A stretch of DNA of 64,000 nucleotides from Hyaloraphidium curvatum (taxonomy: Eukaryota > Monoblepharomycota > Hyaloraphidiomycetes > Hyaloraphidiales > Hyaloraphidiaceae), in contig JAIVFI010000020.1 of NCBI GenBank assembly GCA_025558095.1, positions 645,541 to 709,540 on the forward strand. Reading direction: 5' to 3'. Position numbers and translations under genes: made by a program. The notes beneath the pieces were generated by a model. The model ran no database searches. It saw only the letters and a program-made list of their open reading frames with translations, and had not been told where the DNA came from. Position 1 is the first letter of the stretch, and every line of letters begins with the position of its first letter. This document shows positions 24,017 through 35,206 of this stretch, one piece after another.

Positions 24017-25424
24017 ATGGCGGGCGAACCCGAGCTGCCGCCGCCGCCTGCGGGCTTCGAGTACCGCTTCGACGCGGCGGGCAACGTGCTCCTCGACGAG
24101 AAGACCGGGAAGCCGGCGCTGTTCGCGGTCGGCGAGGGCGGCACGGTTGCCGCGGCGTCCGCGCCATCGCCGGCCGCCGCGCCCGCCGCGCCCGATGCCG
24201 CCGCCGCCGCCGCGTCGGCCGCCGAGGTCGCCGCGCATCCCGGCGGCGTCGGCGCGCCCGGCGCCGCGGGCGACCTCGCCGCCATGTTCGCCGCACAGTC
24301 CGACGCCGACAACGCAAAGTCGGGCGCCGCCGAGCTGACCGCCGACCCCAACGACGTCAAGGCGATTCACTTTGTGCCCGACACCGCGCTGCGTGGGTTC
24401 CGCACGCCATTGCGCCTGCCGGCGGTGCGGCTGACCCCGTCCCCCGATCCCCCCCCCACCAGACGTCGTCGACACCACAAAGGGCACGGTCAACAAGACC
24501 GTCGACGCCGTGCAGGACATCTTCGACGACCCCACCGACGCCGCCCAGGACGCCCTGCGGAACATGTCCGACTTTGCCCAGGACTTTTTCAAGTTCATCT
24601 CGCGCGGCAACGTGATCGACCTGGCCGTCGGCATCATCATCGGCAACGCCTTCACCGCCATCGTGACCTCGCTCGTGGACGACATGATATCGCCGATCCT
24701 GGGGCTGATGGGGAACAAGGACCTGGCGGCCTACAACGCCGTCATGCGGCCCGGGCTGTCGGGGAACACCTCGTACCCGACCCCGGCGCAGGCAAAGGCG
24801 GACCAGGCCATCACGCTCGCATGGGGCAACTTCATCAACGTGGGTTGACGTCCCCGGGGGGGCGAATTCGGTCCCGAAGACCGCGGCTGACCCGTTCCCT
24901 CGCCGTCCCGTCTCCTCCCCCCGCCGTCTTCCGTCTCCTCGACCTCCCCGCACCTCCTCCTTTGTCCTCCCCCACCCAGTCGATCATCAACTTCTTCCTC
25001 ATCGCCATCGTCGTCTTCCTCATGATCAAGTTCATCGGCCTCTTCTACCGCAAGAAGGAGTCCATCGTCCAGGTGTGCTGGTGGTGCCGCGAGCCGCTCA
25101 AGGGCGACGCCCGTCGGTGCGACAACTGCGGCTCGGTGATCCCCAGCCGCGCGCAGGAAAAGGTCATGGAGGTCATGGAGAAGGTGGGACCGCCCGTGGC
25201 ATGCCGGTGCGGGGCAAGCTGACGCCCCGCAGCGCTACTCGGAGCACATCTCCAGCGCCGAGGGCATGACCGACCTCGACAAGGCCGCGCTGCAGGCCCA
25301 GCTCAACAGCAACATGAACGCGCTCATGATCGGCGCCCCGCTGCCGTTCCCGATCCCGGGCGGGAAGAAGCTCGAGACGCAGAAGACGGCGGCGACGGCG
25401 GCGGGCGTGGCGCCGGCCAAGTGA
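24017..25424 (+). CDS. mscL: Large-conductance mechanosensitive channel MscL, copy B, with zinc-ribbon tail
   Basis: Four exons (24017-24392, 24463-24839, 24980-25183, 25233-25424) give 382 residues. Exons 1 and 3 have exactly the same lengths as in copy A (376 and 204 nt) and all three introns sit at the same positions and phases, so the pair arose by duplication. The pore segment reads [20 protein letters not shown] and differs from copy A by few residues; the zinc ribbon is CWWC then CDNC. The N-terminal linker is more diverged and Ala-rich. Two similar subunits could form homo- or hetero-pentamers; that is inference. Donor sites are GTGGGT, GTGGGT and GTGGGA. Confidence 0.85.
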
Positions 25425-26088
25425 GCGGGCCGGGGATGAGGCGCGGGTCGGCGGTCCGGGTTGTGGGCGCGTCGGCCGGAATCAACTCGAGGGCAAGACG
25501 GGATGGGGGTTCACTGTTGTCGATATGGCCGGGGGTTGGCACATGTACGTATACGACGGGCGCGGGGATACCCGTGCCGCGCACCATCAAACATCGTTAT
25601 CGTTCGTCTCCGTCTCTGCAGGGCGGGACCGGTCCGGACGTGCGGTGGAGCGAGCGCGGAAGGATCGACGGGGCGTTCCTCCGACCGGGGCGGCCATCAC
25701 CCCCGCTGCAAGCCCGCGGGACCGGAATCCCGGCGGGACGATCAATCGGCCAGGATGAGCTGCACGGCAGCCGTGAGCCCGGTTCGCCCGGCGGCCGCCG
25801 ACGTGGTGCGATTCGAAGAGCCGAGGACGGGGAAGCGTATCACCAAGGATATCACACAGCTCAAACACAGTGGCCGGACCAGGGCCACGTACACCAAATA
25901 CAGGCGTGGGCAAGGAACAAGGAGAACCATCGGGTAGGGATTCGTTCTTGCTTCGAAGCCGTCGTCTGCGGGGGACACGGGGAAGCTTTCCAGCCGTGCA
26001 GAGCGTTCATCACTCCAACGTGCACGCCCCGGTCATGCCATCAACACACGACGCGTTCAGTCGTCCAACGGTGTACACATCGAAAAAT
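25425..26088. other. Intergenic region between convergent MscL B and BVMO genes
   Basis: About 660 bases between two convergent 3' ends. Open frames on both strands lack family similarity. No terminator-like or repeated structure recognised. Confidence 0.3.
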
Positions 26089-28801
26089 CTACAGCTTCGG
26101 CGCGGTCTCCTTGTAGCGCACCTCGAAACCCTCGAACTTGCCCGTCTGCATCACCATGTCAGCGAGCCGTCTCCCATCCCGGCCGGCAAATAGCGACCCA
26201 CCTTCTTGATCCGGTCCAGGTGCCCGTACATCCTGTCGCGGTACATGATCGGCCCGCCGCCGTAGTTCTGCGCGCGGTTGACGACCTTCCGCAGCAGCGC
26301 GATGTTGCCCTCGGCGTTGTCTGGGGAACGGGACGACGTCAGCCCTGCACCACCGCACAAAAACGGAGAACGGACAGTAGCCAGGCGTACAACCCTCCCT
26401 GAAGTCGTAGTTCTCCTTGCCCGTCGCCAGCACCTCCCTGGTCCACTCCTCCTCCGCCTCCCTGGTGACCTCGAGCACGTCCACCCCCCTCCTCACGGCC
26501 TCTGCCAGCACCCCGGCGCCGAAGGTGGCCTGCAGCGAGAAGGTCGAGGTGAAGTTGGGCGAGTTGCTCGCCTGCGCGGCGCCGAAGGAGAAGCAGTTGG
26601 GGAAGCCGTGGGTGCAGGTGCCGAACAGGGTCGCGAAGCCGTCGCGGGTGTGCTTCTCTTTGGGGGTCAGCCCCTCCCGGCCGACGATGCGGTAGTCGGC
26701 CTTGACGTCGATCACGGTGCTGGGAAGGGGGTCAGATGGATGCGAAGGTGCGGGCGTGGGAAGACGTATACCCCGTCACGGTAAACCCGGTCGACCTGTT
26801 TGGGCGAACGTCAGCGCTTCCATCGAGATCCCGTGCCGGCACGGGCCTACCAGATGATGCAGTCCGTCTGGTACTCCTTCCCGTCCACGACGACCCCGCG
26901 CGGGGTGATGGCCTCGATCCCCTTGGCGTTGGAGCAGTCGACCAGCTCGACATTGGGCCTGTTGAAGCTCGGCAGGACTGGCGGGGCGGGTCAGCACGGG
27001 TCCGGCGAGGGTGAGAGGGCACACACATTCGTCGCTGTACACCGGCCTCTTGCACCTGGAGACCGTCGACGAATGAGCGGCGGGGCGTCCGGCGGCAGGA
27101 GAGCACGCACCAGAGGTTGTACCACGGCTTGAGCGCCTCGGCCGTCTTCTTGTCCTTGACCGTGTCCTCGACGCGCTTGCGGAGGCGCTGCATGAGGCGG
27201 TAGTCGCCGAGCTGGTAGAGCTGGCCCGTCGACTGTGCGCGGAACAGTCAGCTCCAGACAGAGGCGCCGAGGGCGTCGGCGCCGCCCGCCGTCCACGCAC
27301 GTATTTCTGCCCCTCCTCGTCCTTGTACCACATCTTCCTGTTGGCGTACGCGAACCACTCCTGGAACGAGTTGCTGAACCCGTCGTCGATGGGCTCCTTG
27401 CACCCCGCCACGGCGCCCTTCTGGAACTTCTCGTCGCGCGCCGCGTGCCAGCCCTTTTTGGAGGTCACCTCGCGCCACCACGCGGGGTCCGTCGACGCGT
27501 TGGCGCGGATGTCGACGGCCGAGGGGGTGCGCTGGAAGACGAGGAGCTTCTTGGCGGATTTGGCGAGGTAGGGGATGCACTGGATGGCAGTGGCTGGACG
27601 GCAGGCAGTCAGAATGGCCGACGGGAAAGGGGAGCAAGACGGGCAGACCTCCAGTGCCGATGATGGCCACGGTCTTGTCGTTCAGGCCCTTCATGTCGTA
27701 GTCGCCCGTCATGGGGTTGCCGCCGGTGTACTCATAGTCCCAGCGCGCGGTGCTGGACCATCGATGTCAGCGGGACGAAAGGGTGGTAAGAAGGCGAAGA
27801 AACCCACTGGAACTCCTTGCCCTCGAACGAGTCGATGCCGGGGACGTCGGGGAGGTGCGGACAGTTGAGCGCTGTGGGTATTGAGTCGCGCAAAGACGGG
27901 TCAGACTCAAACGAGCCAACACGAGCGACCGACCACCCACGTCCGCCGCAGACGAGCAGCCACTTGGCCGCGAACTTGTCACCCCTGTCCGTGTAACCCC
28001 TCCACACCCTCCCCGCGTCGTCCCACTTGGCCTCCACGACGCTCGTCTGGAACATGGCGTTGGGGTACAGGTCGTAGTGCTTGGCGATGATCTGGGCGTA
28101 CTTGAGGATCTCGGGTGCGCCGACGTACTTGGCGCTCGGCATGTAGCCCGTTTCCTCCAGCATGGGGAGGTACTGCCGGCGGGATCAACTGATCAGGGCG
28201 GGACGGGTCGGGCGGCGCGACGAGACCCACGCAATAGGCTTCCGAGTCGCAGGCGGCACCGGGGTACCGGTTCCAATACCAGGTCCCGCCAAAATCGCCA
28301 GCCTTGTCGATGATCTTGAAGTCCGTGATCTGCAGGGCGGTCAGAAGGCTCGCAAAGGGGGTGGGGGGAGGACGGCGACGCACCCCGGCCTCCTTGAGCT
28401 TCCCGCCCAGCAGCAGCCCCGAGAACCCGGCGCCCAAAATCACGGCCTCGGTGGTAAACTCCTGCGCCGGCCGCTCGACGTATTTCGTCCACGGGTCCGT
28501 GAGCCAGTGCTTGAACTTCTCGCCCTTGCCCTCGCCCTTCCCGGCGTCACGTCAGCGGACGGCGGCGGCGGCGCAGCGGCGGCACCCACGACGGTAATGT
28601 ACTGCTCGCTGCCATCGGTGCGGATCCGCTTGTCCCTTTCGGCCCTGTAGCGGGCCTTGAGCTGCGGCGGTCGGCCGGCGAGTCAGGAGGCGGGCTGGGA
28701 GACACCGCGTGCGGCGGCCGGCGAACCTCGTCGGGGTCAAAGTCGATCTTCCAGATGTCGTGCGGGAAGCGCTTCGTCGCGTCCTCGGTCGCCAGCGCCA
28801 T
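26089..28801 (-). CDS. Flavin-dependent Baeyer-Villiger monooxygenase ending in PKL
   Basis: A multi-exon gene from the ATG at 28801 ([17 protein letters not shown]) to a stop at 26089. The FAD Rossmann motif [10 protein letters not shown] comes early, followed by [18 protein letters not shown] and CDSEAYC, then VCGG. Joining the exons across the intron near 27740-27807 gives FEGKEFHTARWD, the type I BVMO fingerprint F-x-G-x3-H-x3-W. A second nucleotide motif VAIIGTG is the NADPH site. Such enzymes insert oxygen next to a ketone to make an ester or lactone. The C-terminus TAPKL is a PTS1 variant, so a peroxisomal location is plausible. Several 50-90 bp introns interrupt it; I mapped only some. 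Confidence 0.75.
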
Positions 28802-29105
28802 GGCGGGGGAGGGGGACAACGGAGGGATGTTCTCCTGGCCTTGCCACTCGACGTGCGCCACTTCCGTCACGATTAGTCACACGCAGATCACCCGCAAACG
28901 GGAAAAGAGGTTGGGAGACGATCTCAAATAATGGCATCGTACTCAGTGTCCAAACGTCCTGTAGGCCGGGACTGACCCAGGTGAAGGCCAGCCAATGTGC
29001 GGCTTTGCGATCGCGCCACCCCCGGCCACTAGCAGGTCCTCCGCCGCAGCTACTGTACAAAGACGTTGTCTCTCTCTGATACAAAGCAAATGCGGCGCGC
29101 CGGCC
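28802..29105. other. Intergenic stretch
   Basis: About 300 bases upstream of the BVMO start and downstream of the next minus-strand gene; it should hold the BVMO promoter. Nothing specific recognised. Confidence 0.3.
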
Positions 29106-30559
29106 TCACCCGACCGCGACCCCCCCGCACGCCGTCTGCGGCCCGAACGCCAGCCCCGCGCCCCTCGCCACCGTGTACAGCCCGAGCCCGACCGTGAAGG
29201 ACGTCGCCGCCGCCGTCCGCACGACGGAGTGGTCCACCGCGGCGCCCAAGAACCTCGCGCGGGGATCCTCGGCCGCGAATGCAGAGAGCAGCGCTGCGTG
29301 GGCGCGCGCGGAGGGGGTGCCGAGGCGGAGGAGGGAGGAGGCGGCGCACGCGTAGGCCGTCCGCACGGTGGCGATCCCCGCGTTCCACGAGGCGACGAGG
29401 ACGGCGTCGCGGAGCAGCTTGAGCGCCTGCAGCGCCGCGCAGACGGGCGGCCAGAGCGGTATGCAGCCGCCGCGGAAGGCAAAGGGGAGGGCGGCGAGCA
29501 GCGACAGTACGAGGAAGAAGGCGACGAGGCCGCGGCCAAAGGAGGCGCGGACGCGGTGCGCGTGCCAGCTAGACGCGAGGGTGTCGTGCAGCGCAGCATA
29601 GGGCTCCGAGGATATCGGAACCGGCTCCGGCTGCGCTTCCCCGGGGTCCATGGCCGCGCCCTCGATCGCCGCCGCCCGCTCGCGGTCCAGCAGGTCCCCC
29701 AGCAGCACCACCACCGCGCGGTGCCGCAGCCTTTTGGCGAGCCCCAGCGGCGGGTGGCCCGTGACCGACATGGGCAGGTGCTGGCTGCCGTTGTACGCGA
29801 GCGAGGCGGCGAAATAGAGCGAGGCCAGGGAGGCGCTCCACGGCGTGTTCCAGGTCCGCGGGGCAAAGGTGACGATCGCGGTCCAGGAAATCAGGATCTC
29901 GACGGCCATTTGCACGGGAGCGTGGAAGGTGAACGTGGCGAGCAACGCCTCGGCGGCGGCGAAATCCGCCGACCGGCCCGCGCACGTGGGGGCGGGGCAC
30001 GAGCACATGCCGTCCCCCTCCCTGTGCAGCAGCAGCACCGAGCCGGGCTCGTGCCTGGCCAGCTGCGCGTACCTTGCGGCGCCGGCCCAGGGGTCCGCGT
30101 CGGCCGTCCGTGCGCCGTACTGCGCGACCATGCCGCGGGACGACAGCTGCGACGCCACGCTGCCGACGAGGCTGGCGACGATGAAGATCGCGATCGTCGC
30201 GGTGGCCAGGGCGAGCTGGTCCGCCGGGAAATCACGTTGGTGCCGTTGAATACCCACAGCGGCGCGCAGAGTGCCCCGATGTTGGCGAGGAGCAGCACGA
30301 TGAGCGGGGCGAATTTCCTCGCGATGGGCACGAGGAGCCGGTAGAGCCGCGCACACAGCCGCGCCGCGCCGTCGCCGAGCGCGCCATCGATCGCCGCCTC
30401 CGTCAGCGGGTCGGAGCCGCGGAGGGTCTGCGCGGCATCGGCCGCCGCGGGCGCGGCAAACAGCCGCTCCGCGAGGGACGGCGGCGGCGCTTCGGGGAAA
30501 ATGGCGAGCAGCTCCCGCGGCGTCAGCGTCAGAGGCGCCTTTTCCGGTGCGGGGGACAT
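29106..30559 (-). CDS. Polytopic membrane protein of unknown family
   Basis: Start at 30559 (MSPAPEKAPLTLTPRELL). The first frame runs to about 30254 and the rest continues in another frame from 30215. A GTATTC...GACCAG segment of 38 bp (30216-30253) would join them in frame as PLWLALATATIAIFIV, making the smallest intron in the window; a one-base sequence error is the alternative. The product is about 470 residues with perhaps five or six hydrophobic helices (around LIVLLLANIGALCAPLW, TIAIFIVASLVGS, VAFFLVLSLLAALPF) and a cysteine-containing loop (MCSCPAPTC). I recognise no transporter or enzyme motif. Confidence 0.5.
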
Positions 30560-30603
30560 GGCGGACGCGGGGAAAGGCTGGGGGCGGCGGTCGGCGCACG
30601 GGC

Positions 30604-31641
30604 TCACGCCCAAGCAGGGACCACATCCAACGCACGTTCGGAAGCCCGATCGACGGGCACCTGTGCATGTTCCCCTTTACATCGACCCCGGTCCGGCCGG
30701 GATCGGCCGCGAGCCCTGCTCGCTGCTTGATATATGTGGAATTCAACGCCCGCCCTGCGGGCCCCCCCAACGAACGCGTGTGGTATGCCGAAGGTGGTTG
30801 GAGTTGTATCGTGCGGCCGAGCCGGTCGGTCCGCGTGGTGGAGCTGCGTTGTTATAGGGCGGAGGCCGGCTAGCAGTACCGCCATTGCTGGAACGCAAGA
30901 CGTCAGCACCACCTGCCTTCCGAGCACCGGAGCCGGGAAACCCACGATGGGAAATTCGGCGTCGCCCCAGTTCCCCGTGTTCCTTCCGAACGCCCTCAGC
31001 ACGGCCGGGGTGAGGTCGATCGAGCCGTACCCGCACCCCGCGCACCGGTCGCCGACCGTGACCCGCACGGTGCCGCCGCGCTCGAGGTCGCGGATCTCGA
31101 CGCAGCGGCCGCAGCCGGTGTACTGCGCGGCGTTCATGGCGACGGTCCAGGAGTTGTCGTCTGGAAGCGGGGGGAAGGGAGGAGGGAAGTCAGCGGGGAG
31201 AAGTAAGGGAGGCCGGGGGGGGGGGGCGCGCCCACCGATCCGGTTGTCGCACGAGCCCATGCACGACCACCCGTGGTTCTGCGCCGGGTCGCACGGGTTG
31301 AACCACGTCGCGCGGCCCGAGAACTGGTACTGCGGCGGCGGAGGAGGCGGCGGGGGCGCGGGGCGGCGCGTCGTGATCCGGGGGAGGTTGGCCCTGCCGC
31401 GGTCGGTCGTCCTGCGGCGCTTCGCGGTGGTGTGTTTGCCGGTGGGTGCCGGGGCGCGGCGGGTGGTCCGCCGGGGGAGGCGCCGGGAGGTGGCCTTCCG
31501 ACGGGCCGAGGTGGCCTTCCGGCGTGCCGAGGTGGCTTTACGGCGGGTGGTCGCCTTGCGGCGGGCCGAGGTGGCCTTGCGGCGCGCCGAGGTCGCTTTC
31601 CGGCGGACGGTGGTCTTTCTTGCCGGGGCATTGGGTTGCAC
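30604..31641 (-). CDS. Secreted double-psi beta-barrel (expansin/RlpA-like) protein with basic repeat linker
   Basis: The frame carries a DPBB domain: SGRATWFNPCDPAQNHGWSC, then after a 75-bp intron (31161-31235, GTGGGC donor) DNSWTVAMNAAQYTGCGRCV, TVRVTVGDRCAGCGYGSIDL, and a C-terminal VVLTSC. The G-D-R-C-x-G-C motif and paired cysteines are typical of barwin/expansin-like folds that loosen or bind wall polysaccharide. Before it is a linker of repeated KATSARR units, strongly cationic, then a proline run. The 5' end is unresolved: the frame shown starts inside the linker, and the signal-peptide exon at 32073 could supply the N-terminus through a phase-2 splice. The 3' end after the last Cys is also uncertain. 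Confidence 0.6.
   Translation of the reverse strand: MQPNAPARKTTVRRKATSARRKATSARRKATTRRKATSARRKATSARRKATSRRLPRRTTRRAPAPTGKHTTAKRRRTTDRGRANLPRITTRRPAPPPPPPPPQYQFSGRATWFNPCDPAQNHGWSCMGSCDNRIGGRAPPPRPPLLLPADFPPPFPPLPDDNSWTVAMNAAQYTGCGRCVEIRDLERGGTVRVTVGDRCAGCGYGSIDLTPAVLRAFGRNTGNWGDAEFPIVGFPAPVLGRQVVLTSCVPAMAVLLAGLRPITTQLHHADRPARPHDTTPTTFGIPHAFVGGARRAGVEFHIYQAASRARGRSRPDRGRCKGEHAQVPVDRASERALDVVPAWA
31486..31636 (-). repeat. Short tandem coding repeat (KATSARR units)
   Basis: About six near-identical 21-nt units read on the minus strand encode lysine/arginine-rich heptads such as KATSARR, with one or two degenerate units. On the plus strand they appear as repeated GGCCGAGGTGGCCTT blocks. The array lies in the linker of the DPBB protein and may vary in length between strains. 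Confidence 0.7.
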
Positions 31642-31870
31642 GGGGCTGGAAAGGGCGAGGCAGGTCAGGAGATCGGTCGCGAGTCATGGCGTGATCCGGG
31701 AGTGACAGGCGAGGGCTGCCCGGTCCGGCCGGGACGGATCCCGCTCCCGGGCCTCGCCAAAAGGCATCCCGGTCACTGCCACACCGAACGAGGTGGCCGC
31801 GGCCGTTCCCGGTGTCCGTTGCCGGGACCCTGACCCCGATCTGCCCTCCCATCCTGGGAGCACACCCACA

Positions 31871-32073
31871 TCGTGATGGGCGCCACGCGGTCGCCGGCTG
31901 TGGGCACCTCCGGCACCGGGACCTCGGTGGAATTTGCCGGCGCGTCCGCGGCCGGCGCGGGGCTTGCCAGGTCTGCGGAATCGGCCAGCTGGCCGAGCGA
32001 GGCCGCGGGCAGCATCGCGGCGGCCAGCGCCAGGAGCAGCGCGGCGCGCGGCCGGAAAAGGGCGGCGAGCCGC
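31871..32073 (-). CDS. Signal-peptide exon, possibly the first exon of the DPBB gene
   Basis: From the ATG at 32073 the frame reads MRLAALFRPRAALLLALAAA then MLPAASLGQ, an obvious secretion signal, followed by an Ala/Pro/Glu-rich spacer to PITMW. It then meets a possible donor. A phase-2 splice to the acceptor CCTTTCCAG near 31655 would continue into PVQPNAPARK of the DPBB linker. Read through, the frame stops at about 31773. Whether this is the start of the DPBB gene or an independent small secreted protein is not settled. Confidence 0.45.
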
Positions 32074-33014
32074 ATCGTGCGGGGGGCGGGCGGCCGAGGG
32101 GGCAGAGGGCCGCGGGAGAGAGGTGCGGTGGCGAGCGGCGGGCGGTGCGATTCGCGGGGCTCCGGTCCCGGCCCGGCCGCGATGGCGTGGCCGCGGGAGG
32201 CGGGGAGAGTGCTCGCGGGCAGTGGGCGGAGATCCGGCTCCGCTTCTCCTGCCTTTGCCCGCTGTCGTAGAATGCTTTTCGTCCTCGGCGGTGTCGGGAT
32301 GGCGGCAGAGCGGCGGCCAACGGGTCCGGCCACGGCGGGCTGGGACGCGCAGGCGGGCTGGTGCGCGGTTCTACCGAGGGTTACTTCGCCTGCATGCACC
32401 TTCCGTAGCACATCAATGCTAGTCACCGCAACCAATGCAGCGGCTCCTCGGCCCCCAGTTACGCCGTTTCCCGCCCCCAGCGTCCATCTCCGTGCCCGCC
32501 ATCGGCCCAGCGGCCGGCTCCCAAGATGGCATCTCGGGCAAACTCTCCCCCAGCCCGCCCGCATGCTAGGGCTTTCCCTCGCCGCCGCGTGCCGCCGGCC
32601 GACGGGCCACTCCATCCCATTTCACGGCCGACGGGATTCCGCAGGTGGCCGCCGTCGGCCGCGCCCTCCGGTGATTTTTCATTTCCCCGGCGCGGGGTAG
32701 TCCCGCGGGTTTTCTTCCCCGGGGGGGGCAACGCTTCGGCTCGGCATTTCGCGGGGCGCCCGTCCCGTGCCGTCGGCCAGGGTCCGGCAGGTGATTCCGC
32801 GGGACCCGGAAAGCGAAGGCGGGCGTACCGCGGCGGACAGACGGGGGACAGACACGAAGATGTGCCCTTCGTGCAGTATACCTTGCGCGCGTACTGGAAT
32901 AGATGACCGGATCGCGGCGCGAGTAAGAAGTCCCAAGAAGTGTACTGGCCAACTCGACCGTCGCGCGGCGAACTCCTTCCACCGCACTCTCCCCGAAGCC
33001 CGACCGCCCTCCCC
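32074..33014. other. Intergenic region
   Basis: About 940 bases upstream of the signal-peptide exon and downstream of the amidase gene. Frames on both strands are arginine/proline-rich shadows. I see no credible gene. Confidence 0.3.
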
Positions 33015-35206
33015 CTACTTCTTCGCCTTCTTCACCGCGGCATCCACAACCTGCCCGGACCGGCATCAGCCCCTCTTCTCTCCCTCGGCGCCACGGGCGA
33101 CCCACCTTCATCATCTCGATCACCTTCTCCTCCTCCAGCCTCCTCCCGACCACCTGCACCCCGACGGGGGTGCCCTCGTACAGCTCGGGCGAGTAGGCCT
33201 TGTGCACCGCCTCCTCCATCGTGTTGGCGAACGACGTGGGGGGGGTGTTCTTGTCGGCGAGGGTGACGGCGGTGACGGGGACGACGCCGGCCGAGAGGTC
33301 CGTCACGTTGACTTTCCCGGCGGGGAACGCGGTCAGCTTCCGCACGCATCGCAACGCGGCGCGGCGCAAAGGGAGGACCCACACTGGATCGTGTACGAAA
33401 TCGCGCCGAACAGCTCGCCCGACTTGAAGTGCGGCGCCGCCGGGATCGCGCTCACGGGGGCGATGATCCCGTCGATCCCCGCCTTCTCCATCGCCGCGAG
33501 GTACTCGGCCTTGACCGTCTCGCGGTCCACGGTGCCGGCCCACACCTCGTCGAGGCCGATGGGCTTCTTGTCGTAGGCCGAGCGCACGGCGTCGTGCGGG
33601 CCGCCTTCGATCCAGTTCATGCCGGGGACGAGCGAGTCGCCGCCCGCCTTCATCAGGTCGAGGAACTGCCCCATGTAGGCGCCGAAATCGAAGAGGGAGT
33701 AGGCGAAGAGCTTTTCGGTGCTGGGGGGCTTCCACTCGACGACTGTCCCGCGGGGCAGGCGGATTCGGCGAGCGCGCGATAAAATCGGGGCAGGATCGGC
33801 GCGTACGCATCGGGGCGGCACGAAATCAGCATGCGTCCTTGGCAGACCGAGCGTCGCAACCCACCTTCATGGCCCGCGGCCTTGATGGCCGCCACCGCCT
33901 CCTCCACCGCCCGCACCACCGGCGCCACGGGCTGGATCAGCCCGTTGGTGGTGAAGTACCCGAACTTCAGCTTGGCGGGGAGCTTCACGTCCGCGTAGGG
34001 GAACGGGAGGCAGTCCGGGTCCAGGGCCGCCGAGCGGGGGCCGCAGACGACGCGGGAGTAGAGCTCGAGGTCCTCGATGGAGTTGGCCATGGGGCCCTTG
34101 ACGGGGGCTGCGGAACGGGGGTAAGTGTGTGTGAGTGGAACGGGAGGAAGGGGGCAGGGAAGTACCGATGGCGTCGGGGATGCCGATGAGGAGGGAGGCG
34201 CTGCCGGCGTAGGGGAAGCGGCGGGCCGACGGCTTGAGCCTGTGGGCACAATGCGGTTCGAAAGTCAGCCGTCGGTGCAGCGACACACCTTCCCGTCCAC
34301 CCACCCGTAGATCCCGTTCATGCCCGACGGCAGCCTGATGCTCCCCCCGATGTCCGAGCCTACGCCCAGCAGCGAGCCCCGGAGGCCCACGAGCGCGCCC
34401 TCGCCGCCCGACGAGCCGCCGGCGGCCACGCGGGTGTTGAGCGAGCCGAGCACCTTGCCCCAGACCGGGTTGTCCGACTCCCACGTCATCTGCAAACGGG
34501 CCGGTCAGGCAGACGTCGACATCCACACAGAGCGTGCTTACGAGACACTGCGGCACGTTGGTCTTGGCATAGAAAACCGCGCCCTCGTCCATGAGCACCT
34601 GCGGCACGGCGCCGTAGTTCTCCACGGGCTTGCGGCTCCACGCCGACAGGCCCCAGGTCGTGAGCTTGCCCGGCAGGTTGTTGTCGTCCTTGAGCGACAC
34701 GGGCAGGCCGTGCATGCGGCCGAGGGGCTTGCCGGAGGCGGCAAAGTCGGCGTCGATCTGCTTGGCGCGGGCGATGGCCTCGTCGAAGAAGACTGGGGGC
34801 GATCAGGGGGTGGAGGTAAGGGGCACGGCGGGGGCGACCCACTCTCGGTGAGGCAGTTTGTGTAGGCGTGTGCCAGGGCGGCGCGGTGGCAGATTGCCGT
34901 GACCAGCTCCTCGCTCTTGAGCTTGCCGGCCACCATGAGCTGCGGGGGGCAGGAAAGGGAGACATTTCAATTAGGACCGTTACAAGGGCAATCCTAACCC
35001 GTGCAGGCGATTACCTCGACGGCCTTGACGGCGGTGAGTTCCGTCAGCTCCCTCTCGCGTGGGCTCAGCGCGGCCTCGACCGCCTTGAGCGGGTGCGGCC
35101 CGGCCTTCTCGACGTCGGCGGCGGCGACGCGCCACGCGGCGGGGATCTTGTCCAGCTGCGCCTGGCGCAGGGCCGCGTTCTCGCTGCTCGCGTCGCCGGA
35201 CGGCAT
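33015..35206 (-). CDS. Amidase-signature hydrolase (acetamidase/FAAH-like)
   Basis: A multi-exon gene from the ATG at 35206 (MPSGDASSENAALRQAQLDK) to a stop at 33015, ending DAAVKKAKK. The amidase signature is complete: the catalytic lysine in LPVSLKDDNN, the cis-serine in AAGGSSGGEGALVGLRGS, and the nucleophilic serine in VGSDIGGSIRLPS. Other conserved parts include TNVPQCL, GPMANSIEDLELYSRVV and a late GTPVGVQVVGR. Introns of about 55-100 bp lie near 34960, 34820, 34500, 34290, 34130, 33820, 33380 and 33080. Fungal members cleave small or fatty amides; no signal peptide or membrane helix is seen, so it is probably cytosolic. The substrate cannot be inferred. Confidence 0.75.

Noticed and set aside
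23363-24718. Minus-strand frame of 451 codons over MscL copy B
   Set aside because: It is the reverse complement of MscL exons and intergenic GC-rich sequence, with no independent similarity.
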